A program made the position numbers and the translations under genes. From contig JANAVB010016200.1 of the NCBI GenBank assembly GCA_029216955.1, forward strand, positions 911,675-975,674: a stretch of DNA of 64,000 nt. The letters are read 5' to 3'. Source of the stretch: Iris pallida (Eukaryota; Streptophyta; Magnoliopsida; Asparagales; Iridaceae). Each line of letters starts with the position of its first letter. Positions within the stretch are counted from its first letter, which is position 1. This document shows, in pieces, positions 12,357 to 25,407 of this stretch. The notes under the pieces were generated by a model. That model was given only the letters and a program-made list of their open reading frames with translations. It ran no database searches and had not been told where the DNA came from.

Positions 12357-15300
12357 TGTCACGACCCGCTCCCGAATAATCGGACACGAGTCGGACACGC
12401 CCAGCCTTTATTGTTAGACACAATGAAGTAAGCTGTACCAAAAGCTAGGGAAATCTAACTAGATAATCAAGACAAGTAAAAATCACAGCATCTATAACGT
12501 ATCCCAGAAAGATCACCATAATCCACAAATCCAGATATCATAATGTACCAGAATCAACAGGAAAGAAAAGTGCTATGAACTCTAAAGTCATAGTAAAGCT
12601 AAGTAGACTAAACCTGAAGCCTCAAGCTAAGCTTCATCCTGCTCAGCTAAAATCTTGGGCTCTGGCCCATAGAGTAGAACAATGTCCTGCAAACATACCT
12701 GCAACATATCCTATTCAGGAGCGGAGCAAAGTACAGTTCTAGGTAATGAAACATGAACATGATATGAACAGAGTACAGAAAATGAAATACAGGAATGAAC
12801 AAGAAAGTACAGGAAAGTAGTACAGGAAATAAGTATAGGAACTATAGTACATGAATGTAAAGTACAGGAACATGTAAAGTACAGGAATGAAACTATAATC
12901 CTGAAGTACCAGATATGACAAGTGCACAATATCGAAATACATCAAGTCCATGTGACCAGCTGGGGTGAGTACATGAGCATACACAGGAGTACATGAATAT
13001 GGTACGACTTAGGACCCGCGTACACAGTGCGAGGCCTAAGCTAGGTACAGGAATATATAGTAACCGGGATTGGTCACATGGCTAGTGTATTTCCCCACCC
13101 GACACTAATAAGTACAAGAACAAGAGTACAGAAATACAAGAGTACATGATGTCGTGCTATGACGTGTCACAAGAAAGGGGTATAGGAATGTAAATGCACA
13201 AGACCGTAGAAAAGTACTTGCCTGGCTCCGAAAAGTACTAGTAATCAGGAACTGGATGTCTTCCTGTATTTATAATTCGTACAAGTTGGTTATGAACTAA
13301 ACATAATCTCTAAATTGGTTTTGTAGTTCTACTTTATAATTATTAACTCAAAATTCTAGCAAACCCAGGTTCTTGTTTAACCACACCCATGCTAGTAAAA
13401 ACTTGCAATCTAATTTAGGGTTCAGGTGCTTACTAATCCCTCATAATTTCATAGCTAGTAAAATCTCAAGACTTAGTAATACAGTGATATTTCTAACTAA
13501 CATTATAGTTAAATCTGCTCGATCAAAATGCTTCATCTAAACCTATAGCTCAAACGTATTTTATCCATACAAATTCTATTCAATAAAATACTACAACCTG
13601 TATATTTGCCTCAAACAATAATAAATGATAACAACTTAGCTATCATTCTAAGTTATGCTTCAACTAACCCATGATCAGTACACCCACATGAGTTAAAGTT
13701 TTCCAGAACTCAGCAAGAGAAGAATATGGGGAAGCTCTCCCATGATGTTACTCTACTGCCAACTCAACCAATTTATAGAAATAAAAGTGACAGCCCTGTA
13801 TTATTACATAACAGTAATTAACCAATGGCTACTTATTCAAACATAAACTCATTCAACTGCTTCTGATCACCCCGAACCCGACACAATCTCCCGGATACGA
13901 CCCCCACTTGGATACCAGCTAGCAATTCACGAACAAGGCCGGACACATGAAGACTCGAGCAGGACACAAGAAGACTCCTGAATACAGATACAGGTTGTAG
14001 CGCAGACACGGCACCAATACCCGTACTCAGCCACAACTGCCCAATCGACCCAACTAAACAATTAACATAAATTCTCGACATGAACACAGCAAGGAGAGAA
14101 TTGATCGGTACCTGAAGATTAGTCGAAGAAAACTCGATCCTAGGCACTTGAATACTGCTCCTTGTGCCAAAAATTATATACGAAACTTGTTGTGGCATTA
14201 TAGCAAACAGATAATGCTCAGGAAAACAGAGTTACGAATCTACACTTCTCCTTAAGAATTCAAACTCAAAAATTCGAGAACATATCAAGGACTGTGAGGA
14301 TCAACAGTCCGATCGTCCATATCAATTCAGAAACTCAAAAATCTGAAGACAAATCCTCACACAAGAACTTCAAAAAGAATTTTCAAAAAGAAAATTAGAA
14401 ATGCAGATTTCCTCACCCGAGTTAGGATTTTGAATGCGTAATGAGGCTTGATCCACACTCGAATGCCAATTGATTGGATCCAACGTTCGACCGGTCGCCG
14501 CACGAATTGATCACTCTAATGACCGACGCCTGGATATTTCCAAATCGAGATCAGTCCGATCGATCGGAGATAAAATGGAGGATAGATCAGTAAACTCACC
14601 GATGGCTCTGGATCGAACACAACCAAGCAAATCACAGGATCGACAAAATTTCCAGATGTTCTTGACTGAGAAGAGGATCAACATGATCAAAATAACAATT
14701 CAGCTTCACTTCGAAATTCTCATAGGGAAACACGAATCGAAGTTCACATCCTTACCAATTCCTCTGATGTCGTTGTTGATCGTCACCGCCGTCGTCGTCG
14801 TCGAGTCTCTGGAGAGAGGAGTCTCCGTCGTCGAGTCTTCGTCACCGAGCCGTCGTCATCGTCGAGTGGATCGGCACCGTCGTCGAAGTCGTCGTCACCG
14901 CCGTCGAAGTCGTCATCACCGCCGTCGAAGTCGTCGTGCCACATGAGAAAGGATCGAGCTCAGTGGAGGGAAAGGACAGAGAGTGGGAAAGTTCAATTGA
15001 AAAAGGAAATAACTCTAATTATTCACTTTTAAATAAGTGAAATGCAATTTTGTATTTAGCCCCTCCCGCCCGCAATGATTTTCGTATAAGCCCCCCCCCC
15101 CCCCCCCCCCCGTAAATGAAATTAAGTAGGAAACCCCCTTGTCTTTTCACTTTTTCAGGAAATTGCTTAAAAATAGTTAAGAACTCACATGGTGGGCCCA
15201 AAGTTGTTGTAACAACTTTTCAAATTTGAAAAGTAGTCCAAAATAAATTCCCTCCAAAAATATATCATCCAAAATTTATTATTTAAAACCATTTATTATT

Positions 15301-15376
15301 TAAAGCTAATAATATCAATTGTATAATTTTTAGAAGTCTAATTATTTATTTAAAAAAATCGGGAAGTAGAGTTACA
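12357..15376 (-). repeat. 5' LTR of element D (3.0 kb)
   Basis: Starts TGTAACTCTACTTCCC at 15376 and ends GGTCGTGACA at 12357 on the minus strand. It contains the C homopolymer (15091-15111), the CGT/CGA trinucleotide tract (14760-14940), and a tract at 12590-13210 rich in GTACAGGAA-like words. The first half of the 6577-8578 copy matches it closely, apart from the deletion described there. The frame at 13833-14198 has no recognisable domain and lies inside the LTR. Confidence 0.85.
15091..15111. repeat. Homopolymer of 21 C in the D 5' LTR
   Basis: Counterpart of the C run at 8287-8309; the length differs by two bases between the LTRs. Confidence 0.9.
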
Positions 15377-16610
15377 GAATGTATGACCGACTCCAACAAA
15401 CTTGAGTACGAAAACTAAGTTTTCTGACTTGCGACCTCTTTACAACTCTGTAAACCAAAGACTCTAAATCGAACAGAATGTTACTGGCTTTGGTTAAGAG
15501 TGGTATAGGTAAAATATGAAAGCTTTAGAACGATGAAAAATACTTAGGAAGAGATAGAAAGAAGAGTGAAATGAGTGATTAGAAATGTGAAAATCCTTCT
15601 CTAATTATAGTATTTTTTTTGACCGAACTCGAGCAGAATTCGGGCTGAGTTCTGATGCTAAGATCTCGCAAACGAATGTTGCCTACAGATTTGGAGGGAA
15701 TAGAATTCCAAATATCCCTTGGCCGAACTCGGACCGAACTCGGTCAGAGTTCTGGCCGAATTCTCTTTAGGCAGAATAGAATTTTTGGGGTCCAAATTGC
15801 ATAGAATTTTTGGCTATATGGATATGTGGAACTTTGTGGATTGGGTAGGCTTTTTGGATTTATTGGCTGAAAAAACCTAAGCCAGTATTATCCCGAACGA
15901 TCTTACATTTATTTTTTCTAGAAATAAAAATAAAAATACAGAAGAAACTATAAAATGATTCGATCTGGATTCTGATATAATCTTGTCTGGATGACGATGC
16001 AATGTTCATTGTAGATGCAGGATGTAGAGGTAGTACGTTCTTTTGATATTTATTTTAGTAATATGTAATATTAGTAGTAGTTCGTATATTTTGCGTATCG
16101 TCTTAAGTTATTATTGATTATCAAAACCAGGTGTGGCCATTTAGCTAATGGGCCAACAACACCCCTATTTTGATAATTGACAAACTTGAGTCTATACCAA
16201 AATATAACTATAGCGTAACTTTGAAACAATATACCTGACTTGTTCATTGATTGGAATTTCGTTGAAATTTGAAATTTTGGTTTTGCTTTTCTTCCCCTTT
16301 GTCATGTACCAAAATGAGTAGCTCACCCGCAATATATGAAGCCAACAATTTTACATAGACAAAGAAAGAAAAATAATAATATCTACAGTAAACAAGCCAT
16401 AACACAGTAGAACTAGTAACAGTGTAAATGAACTAAAACTTAGATAACATCAACTGGAATATAAAGGAAATATAACTAAAATCCAAAAGCTTAAAGTCAT
16501 ATGTAGGAGCCTAAAAATCAATGGGCACCCCTATCAAAAAAGCTCCAACATCAAGTGGCACCAGATCATTAAGTTGCGCCGGTCTCAGGTTGCGCTTAAG
16601 CTATCTCAGG
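15377..16610 (-). mobile_element. Sirevirus-like Copia fragment S: LTR and 3' end of the internal region
   Basis: On the minus strand, 16610-16159 looks like the 3' end of a Copia element: a GACAAAGGGGAAGAAAAG tract (about 16303-16286), then TTTGTCAATTATCAAAATAG and the purine tract AGGGGTGT just before an LTR start TGTTGGCCCATTAGC at 16158. This layout, with GTTTTGATAATC shortly inside the LTR, matches Sirevirus (SIRE/Maximus) elements as I know them. The LTR runs to 15377, where D cuts it. It holds several CCGAACTCGG-type words near 15624-15765 and a TATA-like ACTATAATTAG near 15615. No coding frame survives. Between about 16490 and 16610 there are GGCGCAAC words. Confidence 0.55.
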
Positions 16611-17235
16611 TGTCACCTCCGTTTTTCGTTATACGTATTTCCAGTATACGTGTACGGAATCCCGACCCGTAGTTAGACTTATCTTGCTTAGCTTGACCCT
16701 GGTTTAATCTTACCTTGGTTTATTTTGGGTTCATCCTGGTTCGGCTTGGCTTGGCTTGGTGTATTTGGTTGGGCTCGGTTGTTAGGACTTGACCCAACAT
16801 GCTAACCCCCGCTCTTTATAAGCCACCAATTCCTTTCTCTCTCCTCATTCACTTCTTCATTTACTTCTTCTTCTTCCTCCATTAACTCTCTCCACCTACC
16901 AAGAGCTTAGGCAAGTATAACTTGCTTCATGGAGGAACTCAATTTTTGTTGTTCTATTGTCTTTCTCACGAGATTCTAAGACACTTTAGTACTTAGCATT
17001 TTTAATTTCCATGGTTCACTTCATGTATATCTAAGTTTGTTGTATTTTTGGATTTTTTGGGTTTTGGTCTATTAAACTTTGTTATTTTCAAATTTTGATT
17101 GTTCCATGTTGTAGAGAATTTCGTTCAACCCCATTTTGACCTATAGAAGTCCGGATTTTGACTTTAAATGAAGGATTAATGGAGCTTGGAAGCCATGGCT
17201 TCCATGGTTCTTCTTCTTGGATCCTTGGAGAAGAA

Positions 17236-17846
17236 GAACAGCCTTATGCGACAACCCCATGCGGCTAGCCTTTTGCGGCAACTCTCATGCGGCCAGCCTT
17301 TCGCGGCAACTCTCATGCGGCCAGTCTTTTGCGGCAACCCTCATACGGCCAGCCTTATGCGGCAACCCCATGCGGCCAGCCTTATGCGATAACCCCATGC
17401 GGCTAGCCTTATACGGCAACCTCATGTGGCCAGCTTTATATGGCATCCCCATGCGGCTAGCCTTTTACGGCAACCCCCATGCGGCCATGCGGCCAGCCTT
17501 ATACGGCAACCTCATGCGGCCAGCCTTATACGACAACCCTCATGCGGCCAACCTTCTGCGGCAACCCTCATGTGGCCAGCCTTATGCGGTAACCCCATGC
17601 GGCCAGCCTTATGCGACAACCCCATACGGCCAGCCTTATGCGGCAACCCCATGCGGCTAGCCTTTTGTGGCAACCCCCATGCGGCCAGCCTTATGCGGCA
17701 AACTCATGCGGCCAGCCTTATGTGGCAACCCCATACGGCCAGCCTTATGCGGCAACCCCATGCGGCCAGCCTTATGCGGCAACCCCATGCGGCCAGTCTT
17801 TTGCGGCAACCCCCATACGGCCAGTCTTTTGCGGCAACCCTTATGG
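17236..17846 (+). repeat. CATGCGGC tandem array in the E LTR
   Basis: About 25 imperfect units of roughly 27-30 bases, each containing ATGCGGC followed alternately by CAGCCTT (or TAGCCTT) and AACCC. All are in the same orientation. The array sits at exactly the place where the G LTR has a GCCGCATG array in the other orientation. It gives rise to overlapping open frames reading like MRQPHAASL; these are by-products of the repeat and not genes. Confidence 0.95.
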
Positions 17847-18638
17847 CAGGATTATGTGTTGGACGTGGCATGATTTCAATATTGGCATAACTTTTACATG
17901 AACACGACATAATAAAGTAGGGATAGAACACGATATTGACCCGTCCTGGTGCACTCTTAACAAGTAATATGACATGATAGTGGCCCGTCGTGGTGCACTC
18001 TTGATAAGTAAACCTAACATGATATACCTCGATATGCTGTTGCGACGGCTAGCATGACATGACAAGAATGAATGGCCTGGACACCGTGGGCGATTGTATT
18101 TATACAAATAAACCAGTATTGTCTTGTATCATGTCTAGGACAGGGACCCCTGAGTACCACTGTCAGGGGTACCTACTGAAACTGGCTAAGGCTAATAACT
18201 AGAATAATCCAGTAGTCATAAAAAGATTTTCCAGCTACAGGCAATCCCGTTATCTGGGCGCTCCATCATGGGATTTGTAGTCTGCCGTGGAGTAGGGCAC
18301 ATTTCTAGCACACTGTCAAGTGTTGCACCCTTCAAGCTACTTAAGGGTACATGCATTTCTTGGATGATGTACCCATATGAACTCAACCCCTAATTGCGTC
18401 CGAATAACCTGGATGGTCTGCAGGACTTGTGGCTGTTACAATAATCTTATTGCATCTTGTTAATAACTAGGCCTGTGATAACCCTAGTTAGTTAAAGTAT
18501 CAAGCCGTACTTATTGTTTGGTCGTGAATGTTGGATGGAGTCTAACCAGTCTAGTCTTATCCTGATCCTGTACAAGATTGTTACATGACCCGATTGCTTG
18601 TGTTACCTTATCGATAAATGGTGGAAAACCAAGTTTCG

Positions 18639-18702
18639 TTCAGATGAAGGGTTACAATCCCGGTCCTTATTTGGTTTACGGGTTGTAACTTGGTTATCTG
18701 AA
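18639..18702 (+). ncRNA. Stem-loop unit in the E LTR
   Basis: Outer arms TTCAGAT (18639-18645) and ATCTGAA (18696-18702) are exact complements. The inner arms GTTACAATCC and GGGTTGTAAC pair with one G-U. The loop contains CGGTCCTTATTTGG. The same structure recurs in G with compensating changes. It is part of the LTR transcript, not a separate RNA gene; its function is unknown. Confidence 0.55.
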
Positions 18703-19398
18703 TAGTCCCATAGTTATCTTATCGTATATCATCATGATTTTCTATATTTCCAGTCCTTTATTATATAATTATGTTCTTATGCTAATTGATGGTTTTAGTT
18801 CTTAAGTGAAGCCTCCCTTGTGGCACTTGCTCTTTCTGGGATCTGACCCAGCTGGTTTTGCGTAGCCCGATACCGGAGCGGCTCCAGAGGATCTCCCTAC
18901 CTTCTTGCCCGATGGTGACCACCAGGCGTAATCCTGGCAATGAGTGGGTTATATTTTGGCTCTTCCACTCTATTGTAAAATTATTCTTTTAAGACGTTTA
19001 GTCGACGAGCAAGTTTTAGCTCGATTGCACTTTACTTACTGTCTGCCTACGAGCTGTAGCATGATTAACAAATCCTAGGGTTGATCATGTATGACTGAAA
19101 CACTTGCTAGTCTTCACATTTTGTATGACTAGCTTTATGATCATCCAAATATGTAATGTATGGGACGCCTTACTATTGTATATTTGGTGCTCTGACATCT
19201 TGTAATTACTATTACTTGCTTAAGATTGAAACAATAGGCTTGTTCATGACCATAAGCGACTGATGGCTCGTAGTTAAACCCTCATGTATCTAGACAGTCG
19301 TGACCGTATAGCGAGGTGGGTGCACTTCAATATACGTAGCTGGCTGTGTCCATCCCCGCTCTCCAGTATTCTAGTTTTCGGGTTTGACACGATTTAAG

Positions 19399-19416
19399 TG
19401 GTGGCCCATACAGGTC
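19399..19416 (+). other. Primer-binding site of element E, tRNA-Ile type
   Basis: TGGTGGCCCATACAGGTC, nine nucleotides after the LTR end. One mismatch (A for G) to the B and D site. Confidence 0.75.
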
Positions 19417-19522
19417 TTATAAATCAAGATATGTGAGGGTTTACCGAATAGATGTCTCAATCAGCACTCGCCCTTGATCTTTGCTCGTACCCTCTAAATT
19501 TCTAAAATCTTGACCTGATCAC

Positions 19523-22500
19523 ATGCTTGTATCTTTGATCTATCCTGGTCCTTCCTTATTGTTCCCTGTGTCGTCTTCTTCAGCGGCATTGCTCCTGGTC
19601 CTGCCAATCAGCCGGAAGGAGCTCAGCGAGTACCCCTACAACAAGAGGATCAAGCTCAGTACTCAGGAGCAGCTTTCCGAGTCATACTTCTCGGAGGTCC
19701 AGAACCCCCAGCAGTATGCACAAGTCCAAGCTCAGACCCAAAACCGCCAGAGAGGTTTCCAGCAGAGGGGACCAGCACCCAGAGGGCAAGGTCAGGCTAT
19801 AGCTTTGACCGTGGAGAAAAAGTTAGCTTCAGGTGAGGTGGTGGCAGGTACCATTCTTGTCAACTCTTTTCCAGCATCAGTATTATTTAATTCGGGTGTA
19901 TCACATTCATTTATGTTTGAACAATTCGCTACACGGATAGGACTGGAGCCCGAGTCATTATCAGTAAGGCTCAATATACTTACTAGTAACGGTCTTGTGG
20001 GAGTAGATAGAGTATTTTTTTCGTGTCGAATCGTAGTTAGCGGTAGAAAGTTTCCCACTAGGTTGATAGAATTTTTGATGGTCGACTATGACGTGGTCTT
20101 AGGGATGGATTGGTTGAGGGACCAGTATGCTAGAATCGATTGCCATATCGGCAAGATTATTTTTAGTATTCCTGGTGAGCCAGAGTTTTCATTTTTTCGA
20201 GGCGGAATAGAACCTTCTCCCCCAGTGTTGCGGATGGCAGTAGCAGCAGCAGTTCAGTTTCCCAGAGTTATAGAATAGTTTTTCGATATTTTTCCCGAGG
20301 AGCTTCCAGGTATGCCACCAGAGAGAGAGAGATCGAGTTCACCATAGACTTGATCCCCGGAACAGCACCAGTGTCAGAGAGAGTCTATCGGATGGCACCG
20401 TCAGTATTGGAGATCTTGTATAAGATGATTGAAGAACTCAGGACCAAGGAATTCATCCATGCTAGTGGATCGATCACCTTGGGGAGCCCCGATATTTCTT
20501 GTGAAAAAGAAGGATGGTACGTCCAGATTATGTGTTGACTATCGTACCTTGAACTCAGTGATAATCAAGAACAGATATCCTCTCCCGAGGATAGATGACT
20601 TGTTTGATCAACTCAGAGGAGCGGCAGTATCCTCGAAGATTGATTTGCAGTCAGGATATCACCAGATCAGAGTCAAAGAGTAGGACATCCCGAAGATGGC
20701 ATTTAGATCCAGTTATGGACATGAGTTCCTTGTTATGCCCTTTGGAGCAACCAATGTGCCAGCTATATTTATGGACCTCATGAATCGTATCTTCATGCCT
20801 TATTTGGATCAGTTCATGATTGTGTTCATAGACGACATCCTGGTCTACAGTAAGAGTGAAGCGGAGCATGAGCAGCATCTCAGAGTTGTCCCCCAGATTC
20901 TCAGAAAGCACCAGTTGTATGCGAAGTTCAGTAAATATGAGTTCTGGCTCGATCGCATTTTATACTTGGTTCATATCATCACCAGAGGAGGAGTAGAAGT
21001 AGATCCCCAGAAGATCGTGGCTATTGAGACGTGGCCGGTACCCAGCACAGTTGCAGAAGTTCGCAGTTTTCTTGGCTTGGTCGGCTACTACCGGCGATTT
21101 GTTTCAGACTTTGCTCGGATTTTAGCACCACTAACGTAGTTGACCTGCAAGGATGTGCAGTTTGCTTGGACCACAGAATGTCAGGATTCTTTTGAGAAGT
21201 TGAAGCGAAGTTTGATGACGGCACCCATACTCACGCTTCCAGATGGGACCTGGGGATTCTCAGTGTATTGTAATACTTCAGGCAGAGGTTTAGGATGTGT
21301 TTTGATGCAGCATGGGAAGGTAATAGCTTATGCGTCACGTCAACTTCGTAATCATAAGAGAAATTACCCAACCCATGATTTGGAGCTGGCAGCAGTAGCG
21401 TTTGTACTTAAGCTTTAGAGGCACTACTTGTATGGAGATCGGATGGAGATTTTCATCGACCACAAGTGCCTGAAGTATGTGTTTACTCAGAAGGATCTTA
21501 ACATGCGTTAGAAGAGATGGCTAGAGCTGCTTGTGGATTATGACATCAACCTGCAGTACCATCGTGGAAAGGCCAACGTCGTTGCAGATGCATTGAACAG
21601 AAGAGCCAGAGTTTATTTTCTAACAGCACAACCAAAGTTATTAGCAGATCTTCAGAAGATGGGTATAAAAGTTGTCCTTCCTACCAATGTGGCATTGATG
21701 GCCAGTATGCAAGTTCAGTCCAGTATAGTTGAGAGGATCAATTTAGCCCAGTCATCAGATTCTAAGCTTCAGCGGCTTAGTACAGAATGTGTAGCAGGAT
21801 TAAGACCAGAATTATATATCCATGAGGACGGTACACTTCGACATGGAAGGCATCTTTGTGTACCTAATTGTGATATCAGATAGGAGATCATGGCAGAAGC
21901 TCACAGTTCTCAGTATTCGATTCATCCAGGCGGTACGAAGATGTATCGTGATATCCGACAGCATTTTTGGTGGAATGGCATGAAGAGAGAGATAGCCCGG
22001 TTTGTCTTTCGATGTTTAGTTTGCCAACAAGTTAAAGCTGAACATCAGAGACCGGCTGGACTTCTTCAACCTTTACTGATCCCAAAATGGAAATGGGAGC
22101 ACATTACCATAGATTTTGTAACTGGATTATCTAGATCTCCAGCTGGAAGAGATGCTATTTGGGTTATAGTTGACAGACTCACCAAGGTAGCGCATTTTCT
22201 TCCCTTCAGGGTTGGTCAGTCGACGGATCAGCTTGCAGAGATGTACCTCAGGCAGATAGTCAGGTTGCATGGAGTACCAATCAATATCGTATCCGACAGA
22301 GATTCAAGATTCACATCGTACTTTTGGCAGAGTCTTCAGAAAAGTTTGGGGACTCATCTCAAGTTTAGTTCAACTTATCACCAGCAGACAGATGGTCAGT
22401 CAGAACACACGATCCAGACTCTTGAAGATATGTTACGATCATGTACACTCGACTTCGATGGTTCGTAGGAAGATCACCTGTATCTCGTGGAGTTCTCCTA

Positions 22501-22813
22501 TAACAACAGTTTCCAGACCAGTATCCAGATGGCCCCCTTTGAGGCCTTGTACGGCAGAAAGTGCAAATATTCGTTAGCATGGGATGATATAGGCGAGAGG
22601 TAGATGCTTGGTCCAGAGATGATCACACGGACTATTAAGGTGGTCAGGCAAGTCAGAGATCATCTTCGAGTTGCACAAGATCGCCATTGCCATTGGGCCG
22701 ATTCTCATCGGCGTCCCCTTGAATTTTTTGTCGACGACCATGTATTCCTCAGGATCTCGCCTACCCGTGGTGTCATTCGTTTCGACGTACGGAAAAAGCT
22801 TAGTCTTAGGTAT
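19523..22813 (+). pseudogene. Broken gag-pol of element E: gag tail, protease, RT, RNase H, integrase (first part)
   Basis: Most of gag, including capsid and zinc knuckles, is deleted; leader-like sequence is joined to a gag segment near 19610 (RKELSEYPYNKR). Protease follows with LFNSGVSHSFM, in which the catalytic Asp of the usual DSGA motif is Asn, and VLGMDWL. RT (about 20285-21130) has the variant active site FIDD in FIDDILVYS. RNase H (about 21240-21600) and integrase (about 21890-22813) follow, with the zinc-finger Cys pair CLVC and TIDFVTG. Defects: stops at 20276, 20683, 21137, 21416, 21509, 21881, 22466 and about 22602, an extra GA pair near 20330 and a four-base insertion near 20470. 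Most stops are TAG where G or the consensus has CAG. It cannot encode a working polyprotein. Confidence 0.85.
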
Positions 22814-23343
22814 TGTCACGACCTGCACCCTAAAGTAAGGGCACGAAACGTGGGTACGTCCAGCCTACGCCGTAGTGTAGGCGGTAGAACGCTGTCCTAG
22901 GTCACAACATCTAATAATATAAAGCTAAGCAATTTATACTCCCCGAATGGGGGTGACATAGCAGAAAGTAAACTCAATCACAACTAAGGCAGAAGATAGG
23001 ATAGAAAGATAGATAGATAATACTACTGAAATGAAAGGAAATCCACAAGTACAAACAGAGAGTCTAAGTGTCTAAGATAGATACATATCCCAAGTATCAA
23101 ATATATACAATCATCAGAGAGTATTATAAATAAAAAACATCCTAGTCTAGTGGTGTGTCATCCACTGCTAGTGGGGCCTGCTGCTGGTCCAGGTCCAACA
23201 TCTTATCTAAGGTAGCACCGTAAAAGGTATCCACATCGGCCTCCTCCTCGTCCTCTGTAATATTTTCAACAGGTCTAGTCAGGACAGGAGTGAGCACAAT
23301 ACATCTCAACAGTTCATAGCAGGTTAGAAAATATAATCATACA

Positions 23344-23348
23344 GTAGA
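23344..23348. repeat. Target-site duplication of element C, left (GTAGA)
   Basis: GTAGA directly before the LTR; the right copy is GTAAA (one mismatch). The uninterrupted site can be read in element B at about 2200-2215, where TACAGTAAAGTAAG is continuous. Confidence 0.75.
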
Positions 23349-25407
23349 TGTAAGCACCCTGAATTTCTGGTTGATTTTTTATTTATTTATTTATTTTATT
23401 TTTTGATTGATTGGTTTCGATAAATAATTTATTCTGTTATTTTTCCTTAAGTGTACTTTTTCGTGCCTTTGATATTTGGAGTGTCAGGGATGTTCAACTC
23501 TGGAAATCTTCTTCACGAGTTTTGGAGTGGACATGATTACCTTCATGACGGTATATGGTGTCCCACTCAAACTTGTTCCCTTGTGCTTTTTTTGCTTCGC
23601 AGAACTTCGGGTCGATTTAGACCATTTGATTATTAATTAATTTTCCCACTCTTTTCCTTGATCATTATTAGCACGTTACCGTGACTTTTAATTTAGGAGC
23701 ACAAGACCAGTCAGTTTCTTGAAACCAATTTCTTATGCATGATCTACACGAGACGCTCGTCACCCATGACCTTCGTGTCCCACTCAGACATGCCATTTTG
23801 TGCTCCATTTGCTTCACACAAGTTTTCTGACACGTGACCCGATTTTATTTCACCCCATGGTGTCACATTTATTTTCCAACTTGATTTGTGGGTACCCTGT
23901 CGACCAAAGCCTGTCAGCCCCAATTATGGACATGACCCACATTGAGCCTACTACCCGTCCGACACTTATGTCCCATTTATTGGAATTCCCATGTGCTACT
24001 TATTTACCCATGATCATCGACGCCTAATTTTAATTCGATTATTGCGTAATGTCCGATTTTGACCCAATCCGGCTCCACCGAGTCAAGCCCAGCTCCATGT
24101 TACTCTCAATCATAACACCCTCATATTTTCTTACCCAAAAAAATCTAGTACTCTTCTACCTGTTTTTCTATATTTGTTGGAAATTTCAGTTGAATTAAAT
24201 CCTATAGGAATAACCTATTTTCCTACAAATTAATTCCTAGCCATTGATTTCCCTCATGTAATCCCAACCATTAATTTCCCCCCCATAGCAGCCAACAATC
24301 CCTTATGGGTTGGCCGGCCCTAAAATCTAGGCTTGGCACTTTCTCTCTCTCCCTCACTTCAATTATTATCTCTCTCTCTCTCTCTCTCTCTCTTTTCCTA
24401 ATAAATTTCCTACAACACAACAACAACAACAACTCAACACCTAAACCAACAACACACAGCAGCAGTACACCCCGACCACCACCACCTCACCTTCCCCGAC
24501 CTCCTCATGGCCGAGCATTGGCTCCGGCCACCCCCTGGCCTCCACCACCGAGCACAGCCCACCCCGGCCATCCTCTCCTCCTTCTTCCTCCATACAACCG
24601 CGACCACCATCATCATCTAAACCATCACCACTCGAGCCATCACCACCACCTCCTCCGCCAACACCACCACACGCCGTCGCCGTCGCGTTCGTCGTGCCGC
24701 CCCGCGCGTCGCCGCGCCGCCCCGCGCGTCGCCGTGCGCTCCAACAGCAGCAAAACGGCAGCAGCACGACACAGGCCACGCGCGCGCTGGCCGCGTTGGC
24801 CGCGCCGCCGCCGGCCGTCGTGCCCCGGCGACCCCCTCCGTGGACAGCCCCCCTTCGACGAACTCAGGCGCACAGTCCCCTGACGGCCACCGTCCTCCGG
24901 GATGCACCGTCGAGGCGATTCGTGCGTTTTGCACGAAGTCCCGTCGTGACGTGCGCGAAATCAAGTTCGTTTTGGCATCCCGTCGCAGCAACTTCGCGCA
25001 TGTTTTCTCAAAAATCTGACCGTTGGATCGGCGATTTCTTTGCTCCGTCACAATCTCGGTATATCCACCTTCACCTCTGTCAATTTTCATCCGTTAATTT
25101 TATCATTTGATACATCAAAACCGGCCACCAAGTTGACCGTTTAAATTGTATTAAATTTGGACAGTTTCGCGGGGTCAACTTCGTCAGCTTGTATCTCCTC
25201 CACCGCAGCTCCTTTTGGCGTGCTACTAGTTCCTGTACGAAGCTGGTATAACCCTCTTACTACCAGTTTCGTTTTATGATGAGCTTGTTTGATTGGTTGA
25301 ATTCGACGCCAAAGTCGGCCGTCCGAATTCGTAATTTCCAACTTGTAAAATTCCATTTTTGAACACGGGACTCCAGATTTTATTTCTGACACCACCATTA
25401 GACTCGT

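Larger units (their letters stand above)
6577..15376 (-). mobile_element. Element D: deleted chromovirus-like element, interrupted by B
   Basis: Minus-strand order: 5' LTR (15376-12357), primer site (12348-12331), gag remnant (12122-11353), 2.1-kb non-coding spacer, integrase C-terminus (9205-8711), polypurine tract (8594-8579), 3' LTR (8578-6577, cut by B). The internal part is only 3.8 kb and lacks capsid, protease, RT, RNase H and integrase core, so D cannot move by itself. It was inserted into the LTR of the Sirevirus-like fragment to the right; the candidate target duplication is GAATG at 15377-15381, with its partner lost beyond B. Confidence 0.8.
16611..19389 (+). repeat. 5' LTR of element E (2.8 kb)
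   Basis: Starts TGTCACCTCCG and ends CGGGTTTGACA. It is colinear with the G LTRs, with TATACGTGTACG near the start, a TATA-like TTTATAAG at 16815-16822, a short leader around GGAAGCCATGGCTTCCATGG (17188-17207, a palindrome-rich spot), the CATGCGGC array, one copy of the stem-loop unit and a final segment ending in CTCTCCAGTATTCT. It has one stem-loop unit where G has three. Confidence 0.85.
16611..22813 (+). mobile_element. Element E: decayed chromovirus-like Ty3/gypsy element, 5' part
   Basis: Order: 5' LTR (16611-19389), primer site (19399-19416), gag fragment, protease, RT, RNase H, integrase to 22813, where the F remnant cuts in. The last integrase piece is at 38236-38544. No 3' LTR exists: the sequence changes to Tat element T1 at 38545. 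LTR and coding sequence are homologous to G at nucleotide level. Much of gag is deleted and the pol frame carries at least eight stops and two small insertions. Confidence 0.85.

Noticed and set aside
13833..14198. 121-codon minus frame in the D 5' LTR
   Set aside because: No domain, absent from the other LTR because of the deletion, likely chance.
17186..17931. Several overlapping open frames with MRQPHAASL-type repeats
   Set aside because: They exist in three plus frames and on the minus strand, all produced by the CATGCGGC tandem array; no frame is favoured.
24305..25110. Long frames on both strands in a GC-rich block (192 codons and others; again at 31434-32215)
   Set aside because: Low-complexity Pro/His/Ser/Arg composition, present on both strands, inside the C LTR and differing between the two LTRs by frame-affecting changes.
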